Assembly: GCA_027625915.1 (NCBI GenBank)
Contig: JANTQA010000026.1
Location: 930,001-994,000 of the forward strand
From: Anaeramoeba flamelloides
Taxonomy: Eukaryota; Metamonada; Anaeramoebidae
Reading direction: 5' to 3'
DNA length: 64,000 nucleotides
Positions 11,326 through 24,235 of the stretch are shown piece by piece. The translations under genes were made by a program, and so were the position numbers. The notes beneath the pieces were generated by a model, which made no database searches, was not told the origin of the DNA, and saw nothing but the letters and a program-made list of their open reading frames with translations. The stretch's first letter is position 1; each line of letters opens with the position of its first letter.

Positions 11326-12433
11326 AAGTGTCGTAGAGTGCCGTAGAGTGCCTAGGTTTTCTTGAGGTTTTTTGTTTTATTTGTCAAGTGTTCTAGGTTT
11401 TTTTTACTTTTTGAAATAAACCGAAAATTTATTAAAATTTTTTGTTTATTCCGAAAAGTAAAAAAAACCTAACGAAAATCAACCAATTTTCCAAATAAAC
11501 AGAAAACTCAAGAAAAGCTAACAGTGAGTTTCCAGAATTCAAAAAAAATGAGTAAAAACAAAGATTTAACTCAATTCTTTTAAATTCTTGAAAAGCTAAC
11601 AGCAGTTTTTTTTAATTTTAGATATTAAAGAAAATTTAATAAAATTTTCTTTGAATTTCTAAAATTATAAAAAACTTAACTACAAATAAGAGTTAATTAA
11701 AAACTCATCGTCCCTTAAATAATAAAAAAAATAAATCAATAAATAAATTCTATTGTTTTTCAAGTTTAAAATAATGAATTTATTTTTTTTTGAAATTAAG
11801 TAGATTTTTTATACTGGGTTATTTCAAGACTTAATGAATTTCATCTTTAAAGTGTATTTTTATTCATTTCCTTTTCAGGCCATAAGATTTCTTTCTTCTT
11901 CAAAGAAAATGATTTTTTTAAAAAGAATTTACAAATATGTTGAATTTTGAACTTTTCAAAAATGGGGAAAAAAGCTTCAATAATTTTAAAAAACAATAAT
12001 TCTTTTTGAAAATAGAATTTAAAGAAATTCAGATATTCAAGTAATAAGATTTTTACTTTTGTTTCCCAATTCCGAGATGCAGTAAAAAATTTTGTAAGTT
12101 GGTATTAAGTATCCTATTGTAATTTTTGTGATGGTCAATAGTTCTTAGTTTTGAAAAAACAACAAATGAATAACATTGCAGAATTTTTTCGTTTTATTAA
12201 TTTTGACAAATAATTATTTTTTCCTTTTATATTTTCTTTTTCATTTTCTTGTTCTTTCTTCTTTGTGTTTGAAAAGATATTTATTTTTTCAAAAAGAGGA
12301 CTTTTTTGATCCAAACACTTTCAAGTTAGTACCTTTAGATCTTGATCAAAGGAACCAATTTTCAAGAAACAATAAGCAGAAAAAAGTGTTAATTACAAAT
12401 AGTTTGCAAAGAGAAAAAAATTAAAATAGTCAC

Positions 12434-12683
12434 CTTTTGGAAATTCGTTAGGATCAAAAATAAACCGATTAGTCTCTAAATTTACAAGAAACAGTTCTGA
12501 AGTTGGATTGTGTCTGCCAGTTATAACACATTTTCTACATATTAATTTATTATTTATTGGACAATAAACACAAGCTTGCTTTGTGTTCCCATAGCATAAC
12601 TCACATTGTGGTGTTTCACTATTGTTCTCTTGAATAAATGGGTAATGGTCTAGGGAGTTTTTGTTTTTAATCATTAGGGTCAT
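12434..12683 (-). CDS. B-box-like zinc-finger protein, first exon only
   Basis: ATG at 12683 opens 96 codons. Residues 27-58 carry C-x2-C-x7-C-x2-C-x7-C-x2-C-x5-H (CELC, CVYC, CRKC, RH), a spacing like B-box zinc fingers found in TRIM-type and other ubiquitin-related proteins. After ...FDPNEFPK the frame turns into F/N-rich text, and a GTGACT donor at 12433 fits a splice there, so the coding part probably ends at 12434. I cannot find the next exon downstream: 12.0-12.4 kb shows only an opposite-strand frame and a dispersed repeat. It is either the 5' exon of a gene with a distant partner, as in the neighbours, or a gene fragment. Confidence 0.5.
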
Positions 12684-13646
12684 TTAAAAACTTATAGAAA
12701 AAATGATTTTGTTTTTATCTTAAAAAACTCATTATCAAACAATAATTTATCAAAAATGCACTTTTTGTTTTGGTAATGTAAATCTCTCCTCATTTTAACA
12801 ATAAACTTTATCCTCACAATAATGTGAGATAACTTTTTTTGAATACAAATTTTTATCTTTTCAAATGTTTTAATTTTTTTCCTTTTGGCTCTAACTAATT
12901 TTTTTTCTACTTCTACAATGTTTTAAATCATTTCTCGACGAAAGGTAAGTGATTTTTAGAGTTGAAAGTCAAGAGTCCAAAAATAATAATATTTTTGTTA
13001 AAACGAAATAAATAATGTACATTTGGAAGTAAATATTCGAGAAAATCTGGTAAACACCCACACAAACATTAGTTAAAAATATAATTACAAAGGGTCATAT
13101 GGTTTGTTCGAAAATGTTGTACTCACAAAATGTAGTTGATATTAATTTTTAAAAGATCTTTACTTTAGTTTTTTTTTTTAAATTCTTGTGAGAGTAATTT
13201 TTTATCCATTTTTTTCGAGACACCAATTTGAGTATTATTGATTTTCTCATTTGTGAAATCTATAGGAATCATTAAGATAAAAAATCAAAGGGGAAAAAAG
13301 TATAATCTAATTTCTTTTTAGAAAGCATTATAAATAGTAAAATCGATAAAAAGAAGAAACCAATTAACTTTAATAAATATTTCATTATATTATTATTAAT
13401 CAAACCAACAATTATAATTTGTATCTCCTTTATTATGGAAATCCAATTTATTGTTGTGAAAATCTCAAAATTAGTCAATTTTTTGAACAAATTTTTAATA
13501 ATCTAACAAATCAAAGAAAAACCCTTAGGAAAAGATAGTCTTAAAAGAAACTGTTCTATTTAATCCTCCATTTTTTTCTTTAGTTATTAATTCTTTCTTC
13601 TGTTTTATAATTCATCTAACTTTTTTTTTTTGAGTAATGTTCTCAA
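12684..13646. other. Upstream region of the B-box exon, no gene seen
   Basis: AT-rich. The only minus-strand open frame (13272-13490) is I/N/F/L-rich with no domain. It may hold the promoter of the B-box exon, but I see no motif to point to. Confidence 0.5.
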
Positions 13647-13650
13647 TTAA

Positions 13651-14167
13651 GGACTACGTTTTTAGGTGAAAACAGTGAAATGCTCGATAAAATCACCCTT
13701 GAATAAGTTATGCAATCCAAGTAATATTTGTCCAAGGAGAATTTCTTTGAGAAAAATGTGAAATTTTCACAATTTCAACAATTTTCAGAATTTATACCTT
13801 GTTAGATCATGCTAAATTTTGATTTTAAATATTTTTGTATTTCCATTTCAACTTTCAGAACTCACACTATTTTCTAGAGCTGTTCTACATATTTTTTAAA
13901 TTTACTTTTACAAGTTTGAAAAGTTCCAAAATTTGAAATGCACTTGAAAATCCCCAAAAGCAATTTTTTGCAATTATTTTTTTTGTTATTTAAAATTTTC
14001 CTTTTCATTGAATAACAAAGAAAAATATACTTCGTAAAAAAGTAAAGATGACAAAAATTTTTTTTTTTTTTTTTTTTGTCCAATTTCATATGAGTGAAAA
14101 TTTTTTTTGAGAAGCGAAAGTGAAATAACACAATTACTCAACCCCCTCAAGGGTGGGAACGTAGTCC
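13651..14167. mobile_element. TTAA-flanked inverted-repeat element (GGACTACG family)
   Basis: 517 bp between TTAA at 13647-13650 and TTAA at 14168-14171. Left end GGACTACGTT, right end AACGTAGTCC (perfect inverted 10-mers), followed by imperfect inverted CACCCTTGA/TCAAGGGTG blocks. A related copy ends at 42866, and a related end is at 60989. TTAA duplication is characteristic of piggyBac-type transposases. No transposase ORF, so non-autonomous. Confidence 0.75.
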
Positions 14168-14171
14168 TTAA

Positions 14172-16119
14172 AAACCTTGTTGATCGTTTTTTTATAAATA
14201 CACTTTATTAACAAAATAAGAGAAATTAATAAATTAATTTAATTGAAAACATTGGTTGGTTATTCTTTTTGAGCTTTAATACAAGATCAATTAAAAACTA
14301 CAAAATTGATTTTAAGTCCAATTTAAATTTCAAATAGTGGGAAATTTCTAATTATAAATTTCTTTGGTCATACACAGTAAAATATGAAATATTTATTTTT
14401 TCATACAAGAGTCAACCAATTTAAGATTAATTAGAATTATGAGAAAAAATAAATTTGAAAATAGAGTTGATAATTATTAAAAGAAATGTCTATCAAAAAA
14501 TAAAAATACAAAAAAAAAAGTTAAAATTTAAAAAAAATTGGTTACCCATCAGACTGATTCTCAGCGTCCACCACCCATTTTCTCTATAAGTGGATTCTTA
14601 CCTTTTTTTCCGGTTTTATAGTTAACTTGAGTAATTTTTAGTTCAAAATTTTTTCAGAGTCGATTGGAAAAAAAATCAACAAAAAAAAACAAGATTTTTT
14701 TTTTTTTTCATGAGTAACGAATATTATTTGTAATTATGTGAAGATTCAGATATCCAAAAAAAGGTATATATGTATATGCGTATGTGGTGGTGGGAGGTAC
14801 ACTTACTTTCTAATGTTTATTTAGAAAAGATAACAAGTATAAAAAATCAAAAAAGTATAAAAAATCTAAAAAAGGGTTGGGGTTTTGTTTTAGATTTCAA
14901 AAAAAAACCCATTTCCATGGATTGGTTCATTAATTGGTAATAAAAAATAGAATAAATATTAATCTTGGTTGGATTAGTATTAGTGTCGTTAATTTTTAGA
15001 TATGTTCATAAAAATATTTACAAAAGATTAAAAGAAAATAATAACATTTTTATTTTTTTAGAAAATAATGTATGACCAATGTCAACTATAATGGGTGGTC
15101 AATATGATAAGGGTACAAATGATTTTTTAAACAATAAAAAATATTTATAAGTTATTAGTTTGATCGGAGGTTTTGTTGAGATTCATACTAATACAAAAAA
15201 TTGTTTTCAATTAAAAAGAAAAAAATAATCAATGATGTTCACCCCTCAAAAATATCTGATAAAACCCGGAATTTAAATTTTTATCTCTTTTATTTTTATA
15301 ATTTATTTTTTCAAAAGAAAATTAATTACTATTAATAATCAATAAATGAATTTATATACTTTTATATATTTATATATTTTTATTATAATATATTTTTAAA
15401 AAGATATTTTGAAATAAATTTGCTCCACTTTTTTAAGAAATGGGATAAGTTGGGGAAAATAGTACAGGAAAAATTCATTTTTTATCAAGTTATTTTTGGA
15501 TTTTTTTAATATTTTTCTTATTAAATTGGCTTTAAAAAAAAGAAAAAGAAGATGAAAATAACCAAAAAAAGAAAAAGAAAAAGAAAAGAAAAACAAAAAA
15601 ACAATGATTTTATTTGATAAATTGTCAAAAAATGATAAGAATATAGCAACTAAACTTGAAACATCCAACTGCCAATACTATTATTAAGTGTCCCAACTTT
15701 TTTCAAAATAATTTATAATGGCTCAACAGTTTCCAATCTCTTCTGTAAGATAAGGTAAAATAATCACATTATTCTGGAAATTTTTGATGGTACTATTGAT
15801 TATTCTTTCAGAATATTTGATCATATCGAAATAATTTTAATGTGTCCCTTTTATGGTGATTTTGGTTTTTTGTAAAAATTACCACTTAATAGGATAAGTT
15901 TTATTCGATTAACTTTTTATTTGAGAAATTAACTTCATAAAAATCAAATTCTGAATAATTATAATTTAAATAGTTATCATATTTTAGATCGTTTATTGTT
16001 TTAATTATTTTAATTAAATCTGAAGAAAATTTCGAAATGTGAAACTGGTAAACTCCTAAAATGAAGCAAATAAAATAATTTTCACAAATGTATAAAGATA
16101 TACTTTTTTCAAAAAAATT
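14172..16119. other. AT-rich intergenic DNA, no gene seen
   Basis: Only short low-complexity frames, e.g. 15396-15668 (minus), which reads as F/L/I tracts from A/T runs. A short higher-GC patch at 14550-14620 shows no frame I can name. Confidence 0.55.
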
Positions 16120-17130
16120 GTGTTTTGGTATTTATACAATTAAGATATTTCAAAGAAATCTGTCAAATTTATTTTAAAATGTCTTTATTAAATAAAATCT
16201 TCAAAAAATAATTTAAATATCCAAACCCATTACCTACCACTTATTGGTTCTTGTTAATTATTCATTTTTTTCCTTGGTATTGTATTGCATAATAAAAGAT
16301 ATTAAAATTTCTGATCTCCATTTTATCTGATATTTTTTAGGGTGAAAATCGGTGTTTATTATTTTCTTTTTGATCAAAAAAAAAAATGTTTTCATTGCTT
16401 TTTTAATCTCGAAAAAATTTACAAATACAATTGAAATCATAAAAATCCTTATCAATTGATTAAAAATAGTGTGTACCTATTTCCACATTTCCGGTTTTTT
16501 ATTGAAATTGGTTGTAACTAGTTTTTACTAAAAAAAGTACATTTTTTTTTTCATTTTTTAGAAATAATTCATAAGAAAATATTTTGTAATAAATAAATAT
16601 CTAAACTAAAATTCAAAATAAATCGCCCACCTTATATTTCAATTTTGAATTGCTTTTGTATCGTTTTGAATTTTTTCCTCTCACAATGAAAAGTTTGCAA
16701 ATAAATCATTTTTTCTCTTTTTTATTTTTTCAAAAGTGTTTTGTTAAAATGGAAAATGAAAATGAAAAATTTGAAAGAAGTAACAGATGAATTAATGGGA
16801 AAATTGGTTTCAAATATGACAAAGAGATTAGATTTAGTTATTCAAAGGGAAGGAGAATCGATAAATGGGTTTTATTAATTTTTAAAATTTTCTATTTTTC
16901 ATGTAATGCTTCATTCAAAATAAAATCCCCAATTTTTTTAAAACTTTTTTTTAACTTTTTTTATTTTATTTTTTGAAGGAAAAAAAATATCCCTGGAGTA
17001 GTGAACCAAATACTAAAATAAAAATTTTGATATTATAATAGATAACTACAAGTATTAAAAATATTTTTCTTTAAATTTTGATTTTTGATGGGCCAATGAT
17101 TTTGAATGATAGTTTATTTCATCTATTCAA
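16120..17130 (+). repeat. Two abutting dispersed repeats
   Basis: 16120-16610 is a diverged relative of the repeats at 3.41 kb and 32.24 kb (TTTCTGATCTCCATTTTATCTGATATTTTTT-type block). 16612-17130 closely matches 54730-55260 (shared GAATTGCTTTTGTATCGTTT, CTCTCACAATGAAAA, AAAGAAGTAACAGATGAATT). The second carries a 40-codon open frame discussed under findings. Confidence 0.7.
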
Positions 17131-17380
17131 TAAAAAATTAATATTAAACTTAATTTTGTATTGTCAATTAATGAATATTTTCACACAAAAAGATTATTTT
17201 TATTAAATACAAAAAAAAATCCCCCTATTTTTTGGAATCTCTTATTTATTCTTTTGTATATTTTATTTTGGTTTATTAAAATACATTTAAAGAATAGAAT
17301 AAAAAAATTAGAATAAATTGGTGATTTTTTGTATATAATTGGATAATACTAAAATATCCAAAAAAAAAAAAAACAATATA

Positions 17381-17550
17381 GTGGTTTCATATTAAAGACA
17401 CAAACATTTCAATGAATTTAAAGAATAAAAAAAAATCTCAAATTAGGGTATGAAATTTGGAATTTTTATTGTGCAAATTATTTTACGAGAATCTGAATTT
17501 TGTGCCTTAAATTTCATTGAAGATTTTTGCCTTAAAGGCGGAACTGGCTG
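17381..17550. mobile_element. TA-flanked MITE, CAGTCAGT family, oldest copy
   Basis: 170 bp between TA dinucleotides. Ends GTGGTTTCA and GAACTGGCTG are diverged forms of the CAGTCAGTTTCA / TGAAACTGACTG ends of the copies at 46962, 47997 and 51092; the internal ATCTCAAATTA and GTGCCTTAAATTTCA blocks are kept. More diverged than the others, so probably older. Confidence 0.65.
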
Positions 17551-17598
17551 TATTAAAACTACGAATAATAACGATTTGTTAAATATCTAGTCTTATTC

Positions 17599-17626
17599 AA
17601 AAAAAAAAAGGGGGGGGGGGGGGGGG
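17599..17626 (+). repeat. A11-G17 homopolymer junction
   Basis: Eleven A followed by seventeen G. It is the longest G run in a window where G runs above five are rare. It may be a real quadruplex-prone tract or an assembly or sequencing artefact. Confidence 0.8.
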
Positions 17627-19021
17627 TTCAAATATCTTGGATTTTGAAATTTTGGATTAATTTAAATTTTAAAAAAAATCTGAAATTATTTTTAAAACAA
17701 AAGATATTGTGCTTATAATGATATTTTTTTATTATTATTGGAAACAAAAATCATTGTATTCTTACTTTAAAAATGATTACAATTAATATTCGCCTTTTTG
17801 TAATTAGTTTTAATTATAAGTGTATTATTGAACAATTTTCCAAGAATCATCTGATTTTGTTCTGCCTTTCTTGACCATTTCATCTTTGAAAAATTGTTAC
17901 AAAGTTTGGGAGTTATTTGAGTTCAACATTATTCCTAGCATTCACAAAATGATCACATTTTTTTTTTATTTTTTTATTGTTGGTTTATGGTTGTGATTGA
18001 AAGAAATTTTATTACTATTTTATAGAAGTGGTTATTTTATAAACTTAGTTGTTAGTTTGGGGTTGTATTTGTAATTAAATTTGAATTTTTAAAATCACAG
18101 ATTTAAAGTTTGGAATCCTACTATTAAAACAATTATAATGAAATCACTTTTTATCCAATGTTTTCTACTTGTTTAAGTGTCTTTTGGAATTTTTTTTCAA
18201 GATCACCAAAAATTATTTTTATTCTGATTTCATGGAATTCAAAAAAAAAAGAAATTTCTATTTGGTAAAAAAACACTATTAAAAAAAAAAAAAAAGAATC
18301 TTTTTGATTACGTTTCAAAGGAAAATAGTTTTCTTATCAGTAATAAACACAAAAACATCATAGTTTACGAAAAGATGATTAAAACAAAAATCTCAAGAAG
18401 AAAAACCTCAAATATTTGTTTTTTTGAGAAATCGTGAAATTGTTTGTTAGAATTTAAAAAAAAACTATTTTTTGAATTATTAAATTTTGAGAATGATGGG
18501 TCTCTATGAAAACCCAAATTTAAACAAGAAATAAGTTGAGTTATTTATCAGTGAAATAAAAAAGAATCAATTCATTTCCATGAAATCAAAAAAAAGAATT
18601 ATTTTTTGGTTTTTTTCGAAAAAGAATCTAAATGAGAACTCTGAATATTGCTTCTAAAAAAACACGATTTATCAATGATTCTTGATATTAAAAACAACAA
18701 AACTAGAACAAAAAGTTCTTTTAAAGTTTTGTGATCTGAATTGGTTACATGACTAACATTAAAATTTAAAATTGAAATAAAAATAAAATAATAATAAAAA
18801 GAAGACATATATTATTAAAAATTGAACCTGAATTTCTTAACTAGATATATATTAATATATTTTTTTTCTTAGTTCTCTATGGTGAGTAGAAAATAAATCG
18901 GATTTTTTTTTTTTTTTTTTTTTTAAAAAAAAATATAATTTAGAGATTCATTAAATTAAAAATCAAATAATTATTTTCTTATTCCAATTGAGATCGATTC
19001 ATAAAAAAAAAATGAGGTTGT
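17627..19021. other. Downstream of glutamate dehydrogenase, no gene seen
   Basis: AT-rich, with no frame of coding character. A 69-codon minus frame (18599-18808) has no domain. Confidence 0.55.
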
Positions 19022-20687
<1,666 letters not shown>

Positions 20688-23089
20688 GAGAAAGTATTAA
20701 TCCTTTTTTGTTGAAATTTTGTTTTTAATTTAATAAAAAAAGCAAGAAGAGATTAAAATTTTTAAAAGATTCTGTTAAATCAACAAAAAACCAAAGGAAA
20801 AGAAAAAAGGCTTACTTTAAAAGAAAAAAAATGATTATATTTTTTAGAAAACACTGCTTATTTGCTCATTTAAATGTACGAACTTACTTGCTTTTTTCCC
20901 CATTTGTCTTGAAGGAACAAATTTTACACAAAAACTAAAAAGTTATCTTTTATTTACTAATAGTGTTTAGATTTAAAGATGGTTGACACAGAGTCATTGG
21001 GATTGGAATGTAAGAGTTTGTTAAGGAAATTACATCGGAATAAACAAAAAATTATCAAGATTTGGAAAGGAACAAAATATACAAGTCTATTTTGGAAAAG
21101 AAGACTGTCAAAAGTTAATTCATTTTTCCTACCTGAAAAATCGGGAGTTAATTTAACGAGAACTTTGTTTTTTGAGATTTTCTTCTCAACCGTTTTCAAG
21201 ATTAAATTAATTTTTTAAACATTTACTTCCTTTTATTAAATTTTCAACTTTCACCGTTTTTTTCTAAAAAGTTTACTTTGGAAGATTAATGTGTGTTTGT
21301 TTTTTTTTGGGAATTATTCAACAAATAAAAAATTTTTCACCTATTTTTGATTATTTAATTGATTTAATCAGTTTAATAAACACATTATATTGTTTTGGGG
21401 ACACACTTCTGTTTTGGATTGTTGTTGTTGTTGTTATTTTTGAATCATGATGAGAAAATTTTTAATAAATGTTCTAATAATTTTTTCCAATAATGTGGAG
21501 ATAACAACATTTATTTTTAACTGTAAAGAATCAGTAAAAGCTAACTCATGTACCTTTTTCGTGATTGGGTGTTTGTAGAAATAAAAGCAACAACTAAAAT
21601 GGATGAAATAAACATGTTAAACAAGACAAAGTGTTCTTTAAATAAATTTACAAAAAGAATTTTGAAGATATTGAAAGATGTAAATGTAATTGTTCGACAA
21701 AAAAACAGAAAAAGTTCGTTTTTTGAATACTAACTTGGAGAAACATCCTATCATTTCAGAAATATTGGAAATATGTGAAATTTTTGAAAGATAAGCATTT
21801 AATATTGAACTTTTGACTTTTTAAAAAGATCTAACCTCTAAAATCAATTTAAATATGAACTGGCTCTGTGTTAGTGTTTTCCTATCTTCAACGACCCAAA
21901 TCTGAAATAAAAAGCATGAATCATATTATTGTAACAAAGATTATGAAAAATTTTTTTCAAAAAAATTCAAAATTTGATAATTTTCACTTTTTGATAACTT
22001 CATTATAATAAATACAAACTGTTAATAAAAGATTTTGGATCAATAATTATTTTCAAAGATATTTTACAATTTAAGTTGGAAAAACCAATTTTCCCCGTTC
22101 AAATATAATTTTTTTTCAAATTTAATAGTAAAAAATTTGAAATTTTTTTTTTTTCGCTGCAAAGAGTTCATTTTATTATATTTGAAAAGTATTTCAAATC
22201 TGACGAATATCTTTCAAATAGGGAATCAATTATTTGAACCATTAAAGAATTATTTATTGATTTAAATGGATTATATATATAATTTTTTTTTGATTTTCTG
22301 TTAGCATTTTTTTAATTTTTGTAATAAAAAGAAAATTTCAAAATTTTTCCTTTTCTCCCTAAAAGTAAAAAAAAACATAGGACACCCTCGTTAGTTTTTT
22401 TTTTTTTGATTCCAGAAATTAAAAAAATACTAGTTACTCTCTGGAACTTGATGGATTCTTTAAAATATGATAAACATAACACCTTGAATATTTATCCTAA
22501 GTCATTTTTTTTCCCTATTTCGTTTTGATTAGAACACAAAGTGTTTTCAAAACTATTGATTATTATTTGCGAACGATAATATGCCCAGGTTGAAATTAAC
22601 TAAAATTCACCGTTCTGTATTATTAAAAATTTTAACTCAAAATAGACCCCTTTTCCCCTTCTTAAGACTTTTAAAAAAGGCACCACTGTGAAAAATAATA
22701 AATACAATAACTCCGAGAATTTTAAAATCTGGAATTTTGATCATATGTTTAATTTAACTTTATTATTAAGGATAAATGATAAATTAAAGTCATAGTTTTG
22801 TCTAGCTTATACCTTTCAATTAAATTGTTAGATGCTAATGGTCTGTTATTTGCCCCATAACAATTAACCAAAAAAAAAAAAAAAGACAATTTTCCAGTGA
22901 AAGAATTTTACCTTTCTTCAAAAAATTAGAAACCTATTTTAAATAAACCCCAATTCAAATTTTTTTAACACACCAAAATTCGATTTGTGAAAAAAAAAAA
23001 AAACTTATTTAATCAATTCACGAAGAAATACCAAATTAGAACCATTCGCTAATTGAATGTTAACACTTGTTTATAAATTATAATACTCA
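20688..23089. other. Upstream of glutamate dehydrogenase; one ambiguous open island
   Basis: Mostly AT-rich noncoding. 20957-21218 is open on both strands with more mixed codons than its surroundings (minus: KVLVKLTPDFSG followed by a GTAGGA possible donor; plus: LGLECKSLLRKLHRNKQK), but no domain is recognised. 22366-22445 has GTTAG/CTAG-ended T/A hairpin remnants of the module type. Confidence 0.45.
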
Positions 23090-23390
23090 CAAAACAATAA
23101 ATCAATAATTACCAATACTAATGAATCAAGGGTGTGTTAAAAATTCTAGAGAGAGCAAAACAAAAAAGAATTGGTAAATTTGTTTAAATTCTATTAGGAA
23201 TATTGATCTAATGGCCAGATACTACCAATTGATTTTATTTGAGTTCTTCTGTTTGAAACAACTCAACTTTAACATAATATCAATTGTTGAAAAAAAAATT
23301 GATCGAATCAAATGAGTTACGTAATTCAAAAAATGAAATGAAAACAAAAACTAAAAGATGAAAAAATGATTTTCATATTTTACAAAAATC
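23090..23390 (+). repeat. Dispersed repeat, copy 1
   Basis: About 300 bp matching 47607-47930 in order and orientation (ATTCTATTAGGAATATTGAT, AGATGAAAAAATGATTTTCA, GTGTGTTAA). Noncoding. 23391-24235 holds nothing I can identify beyond the region just upstream of the RRM gene. Confidence 0.75.
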
Positions 23391-24235
23391 AAAATTATAT
23401 GCAATTTGAATGAAATTGTATTATTGTGATTCTTAGGAACATTTTAGCTGTGTGGAAAATTTTGAATTTTAGTTTATTTTCAATAATCCCCAAAAATATT
23501 TTATTAAACTTGAGGGAAGCCTCATCAACTGAACGATTTTGGCTTTGCAAATGGGTTAAGATTTTAGAGTCATAACATTTTTTCATTTTTTCAATATTCT
23601 TTTCATTTCAGATTTTACTTTCATACATTAAATAGAAATGTATAGCATAAAAAAAGCAGGATAAAACAATAAATTGAGATCACAATTAAAGTCAATTTCT
23701 ATTTTTTCTTTGTATAAAAGAAACATTGGAAATAAAACTCCAAGAAAAATTTTTCCTTTTTACATTTTTCTTTTGTAAAACTGAAAAATATATTTTTTTA
23801 TTTGATACACACCCATTTACAGTGAAACTAAGAATCCTTGAAGTTCAGTAACAATTTTTAAACTTATAAAAACAGTAAAAAAAAAATTCACAATATGGGA
23901 AAATTCAGGTTTTTTGTTGAATTGTTATCAACAATTTTACTCTGTTTGATTGATCTATTCTCAAACCAAAGATGCGAGTAAAATTTTTACACCAAGGTAA
24001 ATAATAATTACATTGTTGTGAAAAATCATAGTTCCCTTAAAATCATAAAATATAAAAAAATTCGAAAGTAACTTACAAAAAAGTGAAATTGGTCATATGA
24101 ATCTTTGAAAAATTTATTGTATATTATTTACCACAATTTAAGAGTTTAGTAAAACCTAAAATAATTCTCAAAAAAATTCATTTTTTTTCATCAATCAATT
24201 ACACTTTTTAAAAAATAAATTTTTGTGATAGTTTG

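Larger units (their letters stand above)
10033..11737 (+). mobile_element. LINE-derived composite insertion with hairpin modules
   Basis: The 1.7 kb insert is flanked by a 17-bp direct repeat AATAAATAAATTCTATT (10016-10032 and 11738-11754), as expected of target-primed insertion. Contents in order: a decamer array; a B-type hairpin at 10262-10342; an A-type hairpin at about 10434-10504; a reverse-transcriptase C-terminal fragment (10542-10805); a second coding remnant (11216-11325); two GTGCCGTAGA-like decamers; a B-type hairpin at 11393-11471; A-type and T/A-type hairpins to about 11690; then an A-rich 3' end (CTTAAATAATAAAAAAAATAAATC). The 55.7-57.17 kb copy has the same RT remnant, flanking motifs and 3' tail. 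A short, decayed, non-autonomous LINE is the best reading. Confidence 0.7.
9640..12080 (+). repeat. Dispersed repeat, copy 1, split by the LINE insertion
   Basis: 9640-10032 and 11738-12080 together match 45780-46540 and, more weakly, 60060-60790: AGTATAAACAAGGAACT, TTTTATTTGTTG, CAAGTTTAAAATAAT, AGGCTATAAGATTTC-like blocks in the same order. The 1.7 kb insertion lies exactly between the halves. The 45 kb copy is uninterrupted there and gives the pre-insertion arrangement. Confidence 0.75.

Noticed and set aside
12176-12424. Plus-strand frame opposite the B-box exon end (KEDFFDPNTFKLVPLDLDQRN)
   Set aside because: The C-terminal part looks coding, but the first half is low-complexity F/L, there is no domain, and it lies across the region where the opposite-strand intron should be.
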